The notes under the pieces: model-generated
Told to the model about the DNA's origin: nothing
Databases searched by the model: none
What the model saw: only the letters and a program-made list of their open reading frames with translations
In this document: in pieces, positions 44,762-54,738 of the stretch
How the letters are laid out: every line of letters starts with the position of its first letter
Numbering within the stretch: the first letter of the stretch is position 1
Made by a program: the position numbers and the translations under genes
From: Paenibacillus aestuarii
GTDB lineage: Bacteria > Bacillota > Bacilli > Paenibacillales > NBRC-103111
Direction of reading: 5' to 3'
DNA length: 64,000 nucleotides
NCBI RefSeq assembly: GCF_027789125.1
Contig: NZ_JAQFVF010000009.1
Location: 1-64,000, forward strand

Positions 44762-45745
44762 ATGCCTAAAGAAGACTGGGAGCGAACGCATGAGGCCCAG
44801 CCCGTAGAACTGGACCTTCAAGCTGTGAATGAGCTCGTGCGGCCCGCTTTGGCCGGTCAGCGGGTGACCGGCGTGGAGCGGATCGGCGTCGGGCTCAGCA
44901 ATACGAACTTCAAGCTCCGCCTCGCGGGGACTGAGCAGCCCTGCGTATTACGCCTGTATCGCGGAGATGGGGACATTGCCTGCAAGGAGCTGGCTATTGC
45001 GCAGCTTGTGCGGGACAGCGTGCCGGTCGCGGACTTCTTGTACATGGACACAAGCTGCAGCGCGGCGGACAAGCCATGGGCGATACTGGCGTGGAAGGAG
45101 GGCTTCCTGCTGCGCGATGTACGCAAAAGCGGATCGCCGCAAGATATCGCCTCCGCCGCAGCTTCGGTCGCCAGCACCTTAGCTAGCATTCACAGCTATG
45201 CGACGCCCGATTCCGGCTTTTTCGGCGGGGATCTGAGAATCGCGCATCCGCTGCGAATGGACGGGGAACGATTTCTTGCTTTTATCGAACACTGCCTCTT
45301 CGTGAGGGGATGCGGCCAGTGGCTGGGAGAGGAGCTTGCGCAAGCGTTATGGACATTCAGCCAGACCTACAGCCACGTATTGTCGGAAGCAGCAGAATCG
45401 CCTAATCTCGTTCATTCGGATTATAACGGCTTAAATATATTGATGAAGCTCGGCCCATACGGATACGAAGTGTCCGCTGTGCTGGACTGGGAGGATGCTT
45501 TTTCGTGGAACCGCTATGCGGATATCGGCAATCTGCTGCGATACGAAGCTGAAGGGTCCATATTTGAGCACCATTTTATTCAGGCGTATAAGGAGCAAGG
45601 GGTTCCGCTCCAGACTAACTGGAGGCTTATATCCAAGCTCGAAGATCTTGTTGCCCTAGTTGACATGCTGAGCAGCTCGACCGCGGACACGCCGAATCGC
45701 GTGCAGGACCTGAGACAATTGATCGCGTGCATCGTGACGAGATAA
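44762..45745 (+). CDS. Aminoglycoside-phosphotransferase-like kinase
   Basis: A 327-residue APH/choline-kinase-fold protein. The ATP-binding segment is GVGLSNTNFKLRL with Lys/Arg in CVLRLYRG, the Brenner catalytic motif is VHSDYNGLNILM, and the metal-binding motif is VLDWEDAF. The substrate may be a sugar, amino alcohol or antibiotic; it cannot be told apart here. AAGGAGG lies six bases before ATG 44762. Its place after the oligosaccharide-type importer could point to a sugar substrate, which is speculation. Confidence 0.85.
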   Translation: MPKEDWERTHEAQPVELDLQAVNELVRPALAGQRVTGVERIGVGLSNTNFKLRLAGTEQPCVLRLYRGDGDIACKELAIAQLVRDSVPVADFLYMDTSCSAADKPWAILAWKEGFLLRDVRKSGSPQDIASAAASVASTLASIHSYATPDSGFFGGDLRIAHPLRMDGERFLAFIEHCLFVRGCGQWLGEELAQALWTFSQTYSHVLSEAAESPNLVHSDYNGLNILMKLGPYGYEVSAVLDWEDAFSWNRYADIGNLLRYEAEGSIFEHHFIQAYKEQGVPLQTNWRLISKLEDLVALVDMLSSSTADTPNRVQDLRQLIACIVTR

Positions 45746-45784
45746 GTTTTACACTGCGGGAGCGGGAAAAATAAAGAATGCTCC

Positions 45785-45976
45785 TTATACCCAATGAGTA
45801 TAAAGATCCACCTTGACTTCGAGCCGCTCAAATCTTCCCTTGAAATGTTCAAGTTTCTCCTCAAGCTGATCCACTTTCCCCTCAAGCCGGTGAATACTCT
45901 CGTTCATTGGCTCAAGCTTCTCACCAAGCTTCTGATCCAGCAAAGCACTTATTGCGTTCAGCAGGTCTTCATTCAT
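45785..45976 (-). CDS. Small coiled-coil protein
   Basis: A 63-residue protein. Almost all of it after residue 20 is a predicted coiled coil with heptads (IHRLEGKVDQLEEKLEHFKG, FERLEVKVDL). GGGAGTTGAT selects ATG 45976 over 45991. The fold suggests an oligomerising adaptor; no family or partner is recognised. Confidence 0.65.
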   Translation of the reverse strand: MNEDLLNAISALLDQKLGEKLEPMNESIHRLEGKVDQLEEKLEHFKGRFERLEVKVDLYTHWV

Positions 45977-46176
45977 TTTATCAACTCCCATGGGAATAGT
46001 GTAGCACTCCTTAGGGCAGACGAATACGATTTCTATTGTTTACAGTAATTGCTCCAATTTTAATAAAAATATTTGTGAAATACTTTCAAGAAACTTATGT
46101 AATATTTCTGCTCTATAGTATAGATCTAAGTATAAATGAATGGAATATATGACATAGTTGAAAAGGTGGGTTATTT

Positions 46177-46590
46177 TTGAATAGATTGCTATCCTCACTA
46201 TTTAGTCGTACGAATAACACAGCGCTTAGCGAGTTGAATTACGATCAGGCCGTAAGCATTGATGCCGCAGCTCATTCCCAACTAAGTGTTCAATTAAAAC
46301 TCATTAATTTAACGACAGAGGATTTGAAAATAGTAAAAGCGGTTCAGCCTCTAATTGTTACAAATATTGATATGGCTGTCGATGCATTCTATGGAACGAT
46401 TATTGAAATCGATGAATTGAGAAGAATTATTACGGATCACAGTACATTCGAACGTTTAAAAGGCACGCTGCGGCAGCATATGATCGAATTGTTCGACGGA
46501 ACCATCGATATGGAGTTTATCCGCAAAAGAATGCGAATTGCAGAAGTCCATCAGCGAATCGGTTTACAACCGACAGCAATGAAAGTATGA
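46177..46590 (+). CDS. HemAT-like globin sensor, N-terminal fragment
   Basis: A 137-residue protein matching the globin half of the HemAT aerotaxis transducer. Residues equivalent to B. subtilis HemAT Tyr70, Thr95 and the proximal His123 are present as Tyr72 (DAFYGTI), Thr97 (RLKGTLRQH) and His125 ([11 protein letters not shown]), all shifted by two. The match stops at IGLQPT: the WYMGAF segment and G helix (about 28 residues) are missing and a stop follows. TTG start after AAGGTGG. The stop overlaps the ATG of the next ORF (ATGA), so the two could be translated in tandem. Either a disabled gene or a split sensor. Confidence 0.8.
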   Translation: MNRLLSSLFSRTNNTALSELNYDQAVSIDAAAHSQLSVQLKLINLTTEDLKIVKAVQPLIVTNIDMAVDAFYGTIIEIDELRRIITDHSTFERLKGTLRQHMIELFDGTIDMEFIRKRMRIAEVHQRIGLQPTAMKV

Positions 46591-47417
46591 AGATCGGAAA
46601 CGCTATCATGAAATTGCTGAATTTTGAGCAGCAGCTTGTACTAGAGGCTTATGAACAAAAGAATCTTCAACATAGAGAAGAACAATATAATCAAATCAAG
46701 CAACAATTGAAAAGCAGCATTGGGCTAATTAGTCAGGATCTTGTCTCTCTAACGGAACTGACCAGCTTGTCAACCAAGCAGTTGAGTGCATCCAGCAATC
46801 ACGTATATGACTCTTTCTTGCAAAGTGTCAGTGTCTCCAAAGGCTCTCAAACGTTAGCCGACACCGGACAGAAGAAAATAAATGAGCTGGAGAGCGGCAT
46901 TCAAGCCATCTACAAGAGCTCATCGCAGATGGAGACAATGGTTGCGGAACTGAAGCAATCATCTGAACAAATCAGGAACATCGTCAAGATGGTTGAAGAG
47001 ATCGCTAGACAGACCAACCTGCTATCGCTCAATGCGGCCATTGAAGCGGCTCGAGCCGGGGAACACGGTGCTGGCTTTGGCGTCGTAGCGAACGAAGTGA
47101 AGAAGCTGTCGGAAGATACGAATAAGGCATTACATGAAATTGGTCATCTGATCCAGCAATCCGAAACGTTCACGCAACAAGTTGTACAAGCGATTGGCGA
47201 GGTCCAATCACTCACGTATTCGGTACAGACAGAAGCAGGCACTACCAAAGAAGTATTTGGGAATATTACGGATTCGCTGCAGTCAGGGATAACGGTTTTT
47301 GATAAGGTGAAAGAAGAGATAGAATCGTTGCTAAGCGCCATTCATGAGGTTGGATCGGCTTCGATGAAAGTAGCGGGCTCCGCTGAGGAACTGAACAAAG
47401 CAACACAAAATTTATAG
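46587..47417 (+). CDS. HemAT-like methyl-accepting signalling half
   Basis: A 276-residue cytoplasmic transducer half. It begins in the last globin helix ([20 protein letters not shown], matching Hem[16 protein letters not shown]) and continues through a long coiled coil. The signalling hairpin is [20 protein letters not shown] with [18 protein letters not shown], which binds CheA/CheW. There is no membrane segment. It lies in a different frame from the globin fragment, coupled by a 4-base overlap. It could still signal alone or by pairing with the fragment; a frameshift plus deletion is the likely origin. Confidence 0.85.
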   Translation: MKIGNAIMKLLNFEQQLVLEAYEQKNLQHREEQYNQIKQQLKSSIGLISQDLVSLTELTSLSTKQLSASSNHVYDSFLQSVSVSKGSQTLADTGQKKINELESGIQAIYKSSSQMETMVAELKQSSEQIRNIVKMVEEIARQTNLLSLNAAIEAARAGEHGAGFGVVANEVKKLSEDTNKALHEIGHLIQQSETFTQQVVQAIGEVQSLTYSVQTEAGTTKEVFGNITDSLQSGITVFDKVKEEIESLLSAIHEVGSASMKVAGSAEELNKATQNL

Positions 47418-47537
47418 GCTGAATGAAGCTTAATCATGCTCGTTCAACAAATATCAGCAATTTACATCTCTTTACAGATTTCTCCTCTTCCGAGAAAATA
47501 GAATTGGGTCCTAATTTGTTCATGGAGCGTGATCGAA

Positions 47538-48098
47538 TTGTCCAAAAAAATTCTCATCCTCACCGGAGACGCTGCAGAATCGCTGGAAGTTTATTATCCT
47601 TATTTTCGCATATTGGAGGAAGGGTACGAAGCTGTAATTGCTGCCCCAAGCGTGAAAACATTGCGAACGGTCGTCCATGATTTTGAGGGCTGGGACACGT
47701 ACACGGAAAAACCCGGCTACCAGTTGAGCTCACACATCGCTTTTTCCGAAGTGGACCCTGCCGAGTACGACGGGCTGATCCTTCCAGGCGGCCGGGCTCC
47801 TGAATATATTCGGCTGGACGACAACGTGCCGCGCATCGTCAGCCACTTCTTTGAAGCCAACAAGCCGGTCGGCGCGATATGCCACGCAGCACTGATCCTG
47901 AACGTCGTCGGCGACCGTTCCTACTTCGAAGGCCGCTCCATGACGGCATACTCGGCTTGCAAGCCGGATGTCGAAGCGCTCGGCGCGACATATGCGAAGG
48001 AGACGCTTTGCGTCGACGGCAATATCGTATCCGGGCATGCTTGGCCGGATCTGCCCGGGTTTATGCGCGAATTCCTGAAGCAGGTGAACAGCCGCTAA
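47538..48098 (+). CDS. DJ-1/PfpI-family protein
   Basis: A 186-residue glutamine-amidotransferase-like protein with the nucleophile Cys in GAICHAAL, the acidic partner in DAAESLEV and LILPGGRAPEYIR. Family members act as glyoxalase/deglycase, protease or chaperone; the role is not decidable. TTG 47538 is preferred, 11 bases after GGAG, over GTG 47529. Confidence 0.85.
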   Translation: MSKKILILTGDAAESLEVYYPYFRILEEGYEAVIAAPSVKTLRTVVHDFEGWDTYTEKPGYQLSSHIAFSEVDPAEYDGLILPGGRAPEYIRLDDNVPRIVSHFFEANKPVGAICHAALILNVVGDRSYFEGRSMTAYSACKPDVEALGATYAKETLCVDGNIVSGHAWPDLPGFMREFLKQVNSR

Positions 48099-48120
48099 TA
48101 GCTGCCGTACAACAACAAAT

Positions 48121-48182
48121 GAGCAGGCATCATCAGCCTGCTCGTCATCGGAAGGCCGTAACTTGGTTACGGCCTTTATTTT
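48121..48182 (+). terminator. Double hairpin terminator of the DJ-1 gene
   Basis: GAGCAGGC/GCCTGCTC (48121-48143), then AAGGCCGTAAC/GTTACGGCCTT (48152-48176) followed by TATTTTT. The second hairpin lies inside the 3' end of the converging GGDEF gene. Confidence 0.75.
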
Positions 48183-49683
48183 TGGAGCGGTACAGCAAAT
48201 CGTCCGCTTCTTGGTAAATATCGGTGAATGATGATTGACCGTTTCTCGTCGCGGTAATCCCAATGCTGACCGTGCAGCGGATAGAAGTTCCCTTATCATG
48301 ACCCGACACAATTGCCATTTCCACGTTTTCCCTTATGGATTCCGCTAAAGCAAGCGCCTCGGGCAAATCGACCTCGGGCAAAGCTGCGGCGAACTCCTCA
48401 CCCCCCATCCTTCCGACCATGCCTTTAGCCCCCACCGCGTTTCGTATGATAGCGGCCACTTGGGATAGCGCCTCATCTCCTGCCCGATGGCCGTATTGAT
48501 CATTGATGGATTTGAAGTAATCAATATCGATTAACATGAAGGAGAGCGGGGTACGCTGGCTCATCCATAGCGCAGTCTGCTCAAGCACGACCTGCCGGTT
48601 ATAGACCTGCGTCAAACCGTCGATCGTTGCCCGCTTGACGAGTTCCTCTTCATAAGCGACGCGCTCGCTGATATCCGTGCAAATAAATAACGTACCGATA
48701 TGCTGATTTCTTGAACGGATAGGAATCAGGTTGAAGGCATAATGATAGGGGGGGATATCTAGGCGGTACTCGGATGGTTGCGTTTTATCTGTTTGATCAT
48801 ATTGCTCAAGCATGTCCTGCTGCTCTTCAAGGATGGAGCGAAGGTTCGTGCCGAGCAGTTTACGGCCATTAGGATTCAAGCCGATCCGCTCAATCACACG
48901 CTTCGCCGAAGGGTTCACGTCTAGGATGATACCGTTCGTATCCATCACGAGCACACCTTCATGCATATGCTCAATGATGATATCCTTGGCAATCGGTCGC
49001 ACGCGCAGCAATTTGTAATGAAAGATGGCCAAACAGAGCAGCAGCCCTCCAGGCACAGAAGACACGGATACACTGGCTTCAAAATGTAAGAAACCTGACA
49101 AAGAATTTAAGAGCAATGGGACGAGGGCACTAGCGAGAATGAGCCAATATTGAATACGGTTAAAACGCGATACACTTTTTAAACTGTAAAGCAGTCTGAT
49201 CATGGCGATAGCTCCTATGATTCGCGTATAGCAGATAAACAGCATACTCAGCATCGTGGATTGAATCTGTATGCGGGAAGCATCTCCGAACGGCTCGATT
49301 TCGATATGACTGCGCATCAGATGATGGAACGGATCCGTAAAGATCAGAAGCAAGTAAATGACGCACGGTATCACCAGCCAAACTAATTGCTTGCGCACCT
49401 TCTTAACATCAATGCCGATCAATTCCATGACCATGCCGTATAAGCATAATGGAGCAATAAATAACGGAATTTGCTCGAAATTCCGCCACTGTAATTTCGC
49501 AGCAAGCCCGTGTGCCAGCAGCTCACCGATACTCGCGACGGCTAGGATCGCACTTAAAAACATGGAAATGATAAAATAATTGGCTCCGGGGGCGCTGCGA
49601 AACCGCAGTGTATACACCATTAACACTAAAAATACCAAGAAGCTAAAAAGTGTTGAGAACGGGAAGCTGGTATGCAGCAGCAT
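48145..49683 (-). CDS. Membrane-bound PAS-GGDEF diguanylate cyclase
   Basis: A 512-residue protein with about seven N-terminal membrane segments, a PAS domain (GVLVMDTNGIILDVNPSAKR) and a GGDEF domain (ATIDGLTQVYNR, RMGGEEFAAALPE). GGEEF is an active-type motif, so cyclic di-GMP synthesis is likely; the RxxD inhibitory site is absent (GAKG). GAGGT eight bases upstream selects ATG 49683 over 49707. It shares the whole layout of the 1323-2927 protein. Signal unknown. Confidence 0.87.
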   Translation of the reverse strand: MLLHTSFPFSTLFSFLVFLVLMVYTLRFRSAPGANYFIISMFLSAILAVASIGELLAHGLAAKLQWRNFEQIPLFIAPLCLYGMVMELIGIDVKKVRKQLVWLVIPCVIYLLLIFTDPFHHLMRSHIEIEPFGDASRIQIQSTMLSMLFICYTRIIGAIAMIRLLYSLKSVSRFNRIQYWLILASALVPLLLNSLSGFLHFEASVSVSSVPGGLLLCLAIFHYKLLRVRPIAKDIIIEHMHEGVLVMDTNGIILDVNPSAKRVIERIGLNPNGRKLLGTNLRSILEEQQDMLEQYDQTDKTQPSEYRLDIPPYHYAFNLIPIRSRNQHIGTLFICTDISERVAYEEELVKRATIDGLTQVYNRQVVLEQTALWMSQRTPLSFMLIDIDYFKSINDQYGHRAGDEALSQVAAIIRNAVGAKGMVGRMGGEEFAAALPEVDLPEALALAESIRENVEMAIVSGHDKGTSIRCTVSIGITATRNGQSSFTDIYQEADDLLYRSKNKGRNQVTAFR

Positions 49684-49900
49684 GGTGATGACCTCGTTGT
49701 TAGACATTGTTCGTATCTAATTATTCTAATTTGAGCATGGATGCGATTTCAATGTTAAATTATACCACATGGATAAGCAAGCATGAATCTGAAGCCGTCG
49801 CTAGATGAAAAGCCGGATGTTCATGCAGGCACTCTTTCGTTTGTATAGATAGTTATACTATAATATAGCTATATTTTGAGAGAGCGATGAGGTGGGGAAA

Positions 49901-51130
49901 GTGTCAGGGCAGCCTTGGAAGGCCCACGAGGCGGAAGCGGATCATCACGGAAGAGATGTTCTTCATCTATACTTCATGGTCGCGGACAGCGCTAATGAGG
50001 GGATCGACGTATTGGCGGGCGATTTGGCCGCCGCCTTGCAGAAGATGATCTACATGCTGGATGACCGCAGCACTGGAAACAGAAAAAAGGCCGCCTTGCA
50101 AGATGAGCATGCATTCTACGAGGCGGTGCGGGGAGAGGCCTCGCTGCATCTGGTCTCCTGCGGCACAGCCGATTTGTTCGGCATCACGCCCGTTACACGT
50201 GCAGCAGGCAGGATGGTCCAATTGGTCAGCGATACGCGAAGTGTAGAGCGGCTGCAGCAGCGCTGCGCCGAATTGCCGGCAGCAACTGTCCTGGCATACG
50301 AGCACATGCTAAACCTCTTGGCGGCGAAACCTGCAGCACTGCGGCTGGAATGGACCGCACCAAGTGGTGAGCAGGCTGCCGCGGAATTGAGTATCGAAGA
50401 GCTGCAGCGCGCCTGTGCGATGATCAATGAAGTGACAGTAACTGAGGAACACTTTCCTGTTAAAGGAACTTTGACTATGTTGAATCCGGCCAAGAGGACT
50501 TTCCACATGGTAGGGGAAGACGGTCAGAGCTACAAAGGACGGTTATCTGACAGCGTCCGGCAGCAATACGGGAAGGAGCGGGAAGCTCCTATGCTGCCGG
50601 TCAAAGCGGAGGCTGTTATGGAGAGACGAACCACACTTCAGGTATGCGTCCAAATTAAATCATTTGCCGATACGCTCATCGAGCTGGATACGAATATCGG
50701 GCTGGATGTTCAGGAAACCTATTACACCATGCAAGAACTGTATGAACGGCTGGATATTTACTTGGACAGTGACGACAGCGATTTTATCCCGCGCCTGGCG
50801 CAGTCGCTGGCTGCTTACGCCGAGCTTGCGCCGCTGCTGGACGAGCTGGCTGCCAGTCCTCCGGCGAAGGGAGCGCACGGACGACTGGAGGCAGCGGACC
50901 TGATGGAAGCGCTGGACCTGCTGGCGCCGGGAAGGCCGATAAGCAGGCTGGTGCAGTTCAGCGAACAGCTGCTTCCTGCCCACGAGACGGGCGAGTATCA
51001 CGGCGGCTCCGCGGCGCAGGCTTCACAGCGCAAGCATTCAGACAAGCTGTCGCAATATTTCACAGCCGCTTACGCGAATCATACGCGCCTGCTGAAGCTG
51101 CTGGTGGCAATGATTCACGCGCTGGAATAG
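49901..51130 (+). CDS. Unrecognised protein
   Basis: A 409-residue soluble protein with no signal peptide or membrane helix. Residues about 20-200 appear alpha/beta (HHGRDVLHLYFMVADSANEG, CAMINEVTVTEEHFPV). A small beta unit follows (GTLTMLNPAKRTFHMVGEDG, then YKGRLSDSV), and the C-terminal third is helical (YYTMQELYERLDIYLDSDDS). GTG 49901 follows GAGGTGGGG. It is monocistronic between a GGDEF gene and a ger operon. I do not recognise the family. Confidence 0.7.
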   Translation: MSGQPWKAHEAEADHHGRDVLHLYFMVADSANEGIDVLAGDLAAALQKMIYMLDDRSTGNRKKAALQDEHAFYEAVRGEASLHLVSCGTADLFGITPVTRAAGRMVQLVSDTRSVERLQQRCAELPAATVLAYEHMLNLLAAKPAALRLEWTAPSGEQAAAELSIEELQRACAMINEVTVTEEHFPVKGTLTMLNPAKRTFHMVGEDGQSYKGRLSDSVRQQYGKEREAPMLPVKAEAVMERRTTLQVCVQIKSFADTLIELDTNIGLDVQETYYTMQELYERLDIYLDSDDSDFIPRLAQSLAAYAELAPLLDELAASPPAKGAHGRLEAADLMEALDLLAPGRPISRLVQFSEQLLPAHETGEYHGGSAAQASQRKHSDKLSQYFTAAYANHTRLLKLLVAMIHALE

Positions 51131-51158
51131 CCAGCCTCCTAAGCGTGTGGCGATCGGC

Positions 51159-52238
51159 TCAACGAACGAGGCCGGTACTTTCGATGACGACCCGCGTATC
51201 GACTTGAAATTGAACGTTCGGGTAAACGTTCCGCCAATATTCGTAGTCCTGCTCACTGCCGAAGTATTGGGCCAAATAACGAAGACCGAAACCGTATGGG
51301 TCCACGCCGGCATCGCGGATTTTCACCAACAGGTCTTCCAACGATTTATTCAAGCTCTGTTCCAAGACCGATTGCGCTTTGGCCACGTTGCTGTCCATTA
51401 AACTGACGGTGCTTTCCTCCACCATTCCCGTAACCTTAAGGCGCAGATGGACGACAGGCACATCGCCTTTGTCGATAGAGACGTCACGAGACACGCGCGA
51501 AATGAACAAAGCGAGCCGTTTGCCTTTGTAATCGGCGGCAATGCCGGAACGGTTGAATTTATTTGCACTTAAATTGAAAATCTTTGTTTCTTCGGGATCC
51601 AGCGTCAGGGTCTCTTTTTTTTTGTTCAATAATACAAGCCGTTCCGCCACATAAGAGTCTCCGTCAAAGCTGACAACGGGCAAAAAGGGATCTAAGCCTT
51701 TCTCCTTGAACCTGCGGAAGCTGTCGAACAAATACTCTGTCACCGTGTAAGGAGATTCGGTTCCTTCCCGGCCGAAGGTGAGGAAGAAGGCATTGCCGGT
51801 CAGCCGCTCTGTCGTCGGATTGGCGGATAGCACATCGAAGGCGTTCGGTGAGGCAACGGCCAAGAAGGAAATGAGCTGCACATCCCGGCGCCGGCTCAGC
51901 CAATTCAGCGGTTCCGCCATCGATTCTTTGACCAGCTTGTCCCCGAACAGGAAAACCCGGCAATGTCCAAAGTCGAACTCCTTGTCGACATGGGCTTTGA
52001 GATTGCGGATCCCCTCAGCGATGCTGGGGGATTCCACCTTTTCGACCTGGCTTTCTGCCAGCCCTTCGCCTACTTTGGAGGCGGGAATGGCCAGCCGCAG
52101 GGTGATCAGATACGGTTTATCTTTTTTACCCGTCCAATCAACGCCCATCGCCACCACAAAAAAACGCTTGTCGATGTCTTTAAATTCACAGCCGCTGATC
52201 CAAACAAGAAGAATAAAGCAAAGCAGCGCTTTTCTCAT
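51159..52238 (-). CDS. Ger(x)C-family germination lipoprotein
   Basis: A 359-residue lipoprotein (lipobox ISGCEF, then KDIDKRFFVVAMGVDWTG) of the GerC family, more distant from the two copies at 10.8-13.1 kb. AAGAGGG precedes ATG 52238, which overlaps the stop of the GerB-like gene by four bases. It is third in an A-B-C germinant-receptor operon. Confidence 0.9.
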   Translation of the reverse strand: MRKALLCFILLVWISGCEFKDIDKRFFVVAMGVDWTGKKDKPYLITLRLAIPASKVGEGLAESQVEKVESPSIAEGIRNLKAHVDKEFDFGHCRVFLFGDKLVKESMAEPLNWLSRRRDVQLISFLAVASPNAFDVLSANPTTERLTGNAFFLTFGREGTESPYTVTEYLFDSFRRFKEKGLDPFLPVVSFDGDSYVAERLVLLNKKKETLTLDPEETKIFNLSANKFNRSGIAADYKGKRLALFISRVSRDVSIDKGDVPVVHLRLKVTGMVEESTVSLMDSNVAKAQSVLEQSLNKSLEDLLVKIRDAGVDPYGFGLRYLAQYFGSEQDYEYWRNVYPNVQFQVDTRVVIESTGLVR

Positions 52239-53347
52239 TGGGTGGATCCCTCTTTTCTTTTTTTCCATACGAAATAGAGCATGATCAGGACAAAGACGAT
52301 TTCGTTGAAAAATCGGGTAATCAGCCAAACTTCAGAAACCATCTGGTTTCGCTCCACATTGATGAACCGCATGTATAGAAAAGACAAAGCGGCTGCCGCC
52401 AGGGCGAACCACAGGTTGATTGGACTGGCCGGAGCTTCCTCGACCGAAGAGAAGCGGTTCATGGAATGGCGGATGAGCAGGATCGCGATATGCCACGTAT
52501 TCATGATGAACAACAGGGACACACCGGTAAAAATTAACAGAAAAACGAACAGTACCCGATTGATGAAACCGTACTCCATGACCATGGAATCAGCAGTCAT
52601 ACTCCATAAGTAGACGTAGTCTTCGACAGCCTCTGTACCGTGAAAGCCAATGGGCACAAAAAAGGTGACGGCCAGGAAGAAAGTTGCGAATAAAGGCACG
52701 ATCCAGCGAAAACGAAAGCGAAAGCCTTGCTGATGAAACCGGTTGAAAACGATCAGACTCATAAAGCCGGAAAATAAAAAGCTTCCGGCGGCAATCGTGA
52801 TGAAGGAAGGCGGCCTCGAGATATAGCCGGAAACGTAGCGGATTGCATGCCAATCCATCCCTGGATTGAATATCGCTTTCATCAGAAACATAATCAGCAG
52901 CGGCGAAAAAATAATAATCATAATTTCATGGACGTATTGCACCGTCCGGGTCGAACGGCTGCTTGCCCATACTGCAGCACCGGCCATAAGCAGCAAGTTG
53001 ATGAAGGGGTTCATCTCCGGGTAGAAGAACATACGTACGGTTTCGGAATACGAGTAAATGACGATGGCTCCGGCCGGTAACCAGGTGAGCAATGCGCCAT
53101 ACATGTTGATGGTAATTGTGAGCCAGCGGGGGAAGTACATATCGCACAGTTCCGGGAAACCGAGTCCGGGAAAATGTTCATAGCAAGCCATGGAGGTCAG
53201 CGACAGAACCGAGCCGATCGCAAGCGCGATCAGCATGCCCATGACGGCGCCGTGGAAGCGCTCTTTGATGAGAAAGTAGGGGACGAACATCATAATGTTG
53301 ATCATCCCCACATATAAGACATGGTAATACGTATGCCGGGATCCCAC
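52235..53347 (-). CDS. GerAB-type germination permease
   Basis: A 370-residue protein with about ten membrane segments of the germinant-receptor B family (GMINIMMFVPYFLIKERFHG, FPELCDMYFPRWLTITINMY). GTG 53347 lies seven bases after AGGAGG and directly follows the stop of the GerA-like gene. The C-subunit gene overlaps its end. Confidence 0.9.
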   Translation of the reverse strand: MGSRHTYYHVLYVGMINIMMFVPYFLIKERFHGAVMGMLIALAIGSVLSLTSMACYEHFPGLGFPELCDMYFPRWLTITINMYGALLTWLPAGAIVIYSYSETVRMFFYPEMNPFINLLLMAGAAVWASSRSTRTVQYVHEIMIIIFSPLLIMFLMKAIFNPGMDWHAIRYVSGYISRPPSFITIAAGSFLFSGFMSLIVFNRFHQQGFRFRFRWIVPLFATFFLAVTFFVPIGFHGTEAVEDYVYLWSMTADSMVMEYGFINRVLFVFLLIFTGVSLLFIMNTWHIAILLIRHSMNRFSSVEEAPASPINLWFALAAAALSFLYMRFINVERNQMVSEVWLITRFFNEIVFVLIMLYFVWKKRKEGSTQ

Positions 53348-54670
53348 TCATTTGCCTCCTCCATGCCTGCTCTTGTTTTTGGGGTTGTAAAGATTCAGAT
53401 ACGGTTCACCAAAGCTGCGAAGATTACACCAATACACGATTAAGGCAAAAAATAACACAACGACGCCTAACAAGCCGTAAAAGATCGCGATGGTCACGAA
53501 CAAATATTTGACGAACCGGATGGAATAGCTAAAGCTATTGTTCGGTATGACGAAATTGGATATCGCCACAACGGAAGTGACGATAATCATGATGCTGCTC
53601 ACGAGACCCGCTTGTTGAATCGATTGGCCCAGAATTAACCCCCCTACGGTTGTAGCCGTTGAACCGATGGAACGGGGAAGCCGGATACTCGCCTCATTGA
53701 GCGCTTCAATCATAAACAACATGATAATAACTTCTATAAATGAGGGGTAAGGGACGACCACGCGGCTCCCGGCGATGGATAAGGTGAGTTGAACACGCAG
53801 CAATTCGGGATTATAGGAAACGATTGAAATATAAAGCGCTGGAAGCGTTAAGGTCAGAAACATCGCTAAATAGCGGAGGATGAGCAGCAGTTTACTCATC
53901 CAGAAAGATTCATAATCATCATCCATCGCATGCAAAAAATCAAATAACCGGGCTGGCAAAATGAGCCCAAGGCGGTTGCCGTCTTGCAATATGGCTACCT
54001 TGCCTCGTTGGATCATGGCGGCAATCCGGTCTGGGCGTTCCGTCTGAATAATGACCGGGAACAGTTTATATTTTCCAGATAGCTGTTTCATCAGTTGACC
54101 GGCAGCGCGCAGCATCTTGATGTTGAGCTGGGCGATCTGCTGCTGGAGTTGAAGAAGCACCTGCTGGTTGACTTCGTTCTTGTCGTAAAGCACGGTCACG
54201 CGGGTCTTCGATGTGACGCCAATGATATGCTGCTCGACGCACAGCGTCGGCTCATTATAGCGCATGCGGATCAGGCTGATATTCAAGTCCAGATCCTCCG
54301 TAAGCGCCGTCTGCGGTCCTTGCAGCGCCGATTCGATCTGCGTCGAGTCCGGCTTATCCTGCATCTTGCGCTGCACGTCGAAGCGGTATACGCGGCCTTC
54401 GATTTGGAACAGCACGCTGCCTTTCAGCAGCAGTTCCGTCCAAATTTCAGGCGCGTCCGCTTCGGCGAAATTGGGATTGGAATGAATCATGCGAAAAAAT
54501 TGATCGCGATCGAAATTGTAGGAATAAGGGGACAGGAGGATGTCCTGAAGCAGGTTCTGATCACAGAGGGTGGGGAAATAACATATCTCCATCTCGTAAT
54601 AACCGTTGTTCAGAATATCATAGAAAAAATCGGACGGATTATTTAATTCTTTGCGAATCCGTGCGATCAT
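53348..54670 (-). CDS. GerA-family spore germination protein
   Basis: A 440-residue GerAA-type subunit with ALQGPQTALTEDLDLNISLI, the membrane half IRLPRSIGSTATTVGGLILG and GLVSSIMIIVTSVVAISNFV. GGAGGG selects ATG 54670 (IARIRKELNNPSDFF) over 54706. It opens the second germinant-receptor operon of the window, in the usual A-B-C order. Confidence 0.92.
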   Translation of the reverse strand: MIARIRKELNNPSDFFYDILNNGYYEMEICYFPTLCDQNLLQDILLSPYSYNFDRDQFFRMIHSNPNFAEADAPEIWTELLLKGSVLFQIEGRVYRFDVQRKMQDKPDSTQIESALQGPQTALTEDLDLNISLIRMRYNEPTLCVEQHIIGVTSKTRVTVLYDKNEVNQQVLLQLQQQIAQLNIKMLRAAGQLMKQLSGKYKLFPVIIQTERPDRIAAMIQRGKVAILQDGNRLGLILPARLFDFLHAMDDDYESFWMSKLLLILRYLAMFLTLTLPALYISIVSYNPELLRVQLTLSIAGSRVVVPYPSFIEVIIMLFMIEALNEASIRLPRSIGSTATTVGGLILGQSIQQAGLVSSIMIIVTSVVAISNFVIPNNSFSYSIRFVKYLFVTIAIFYGLLGVVVLFFALIVYWCNLRSFGEPYLNLYNPKNKSRHGGGK

Positions 54671-54738
54671 GGAATTCCCTCCAATTTCCAATAACAATTT
54701 GGACATAGGTTACCCAAGAATGGACACATGCATGCAGA

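Noticed and set aside
47423..47680. An 85-residue open frame after the HemAT half
   Set aside because: It overlaps the DJ-1 gene in another frame and has no ribosome site or motif.
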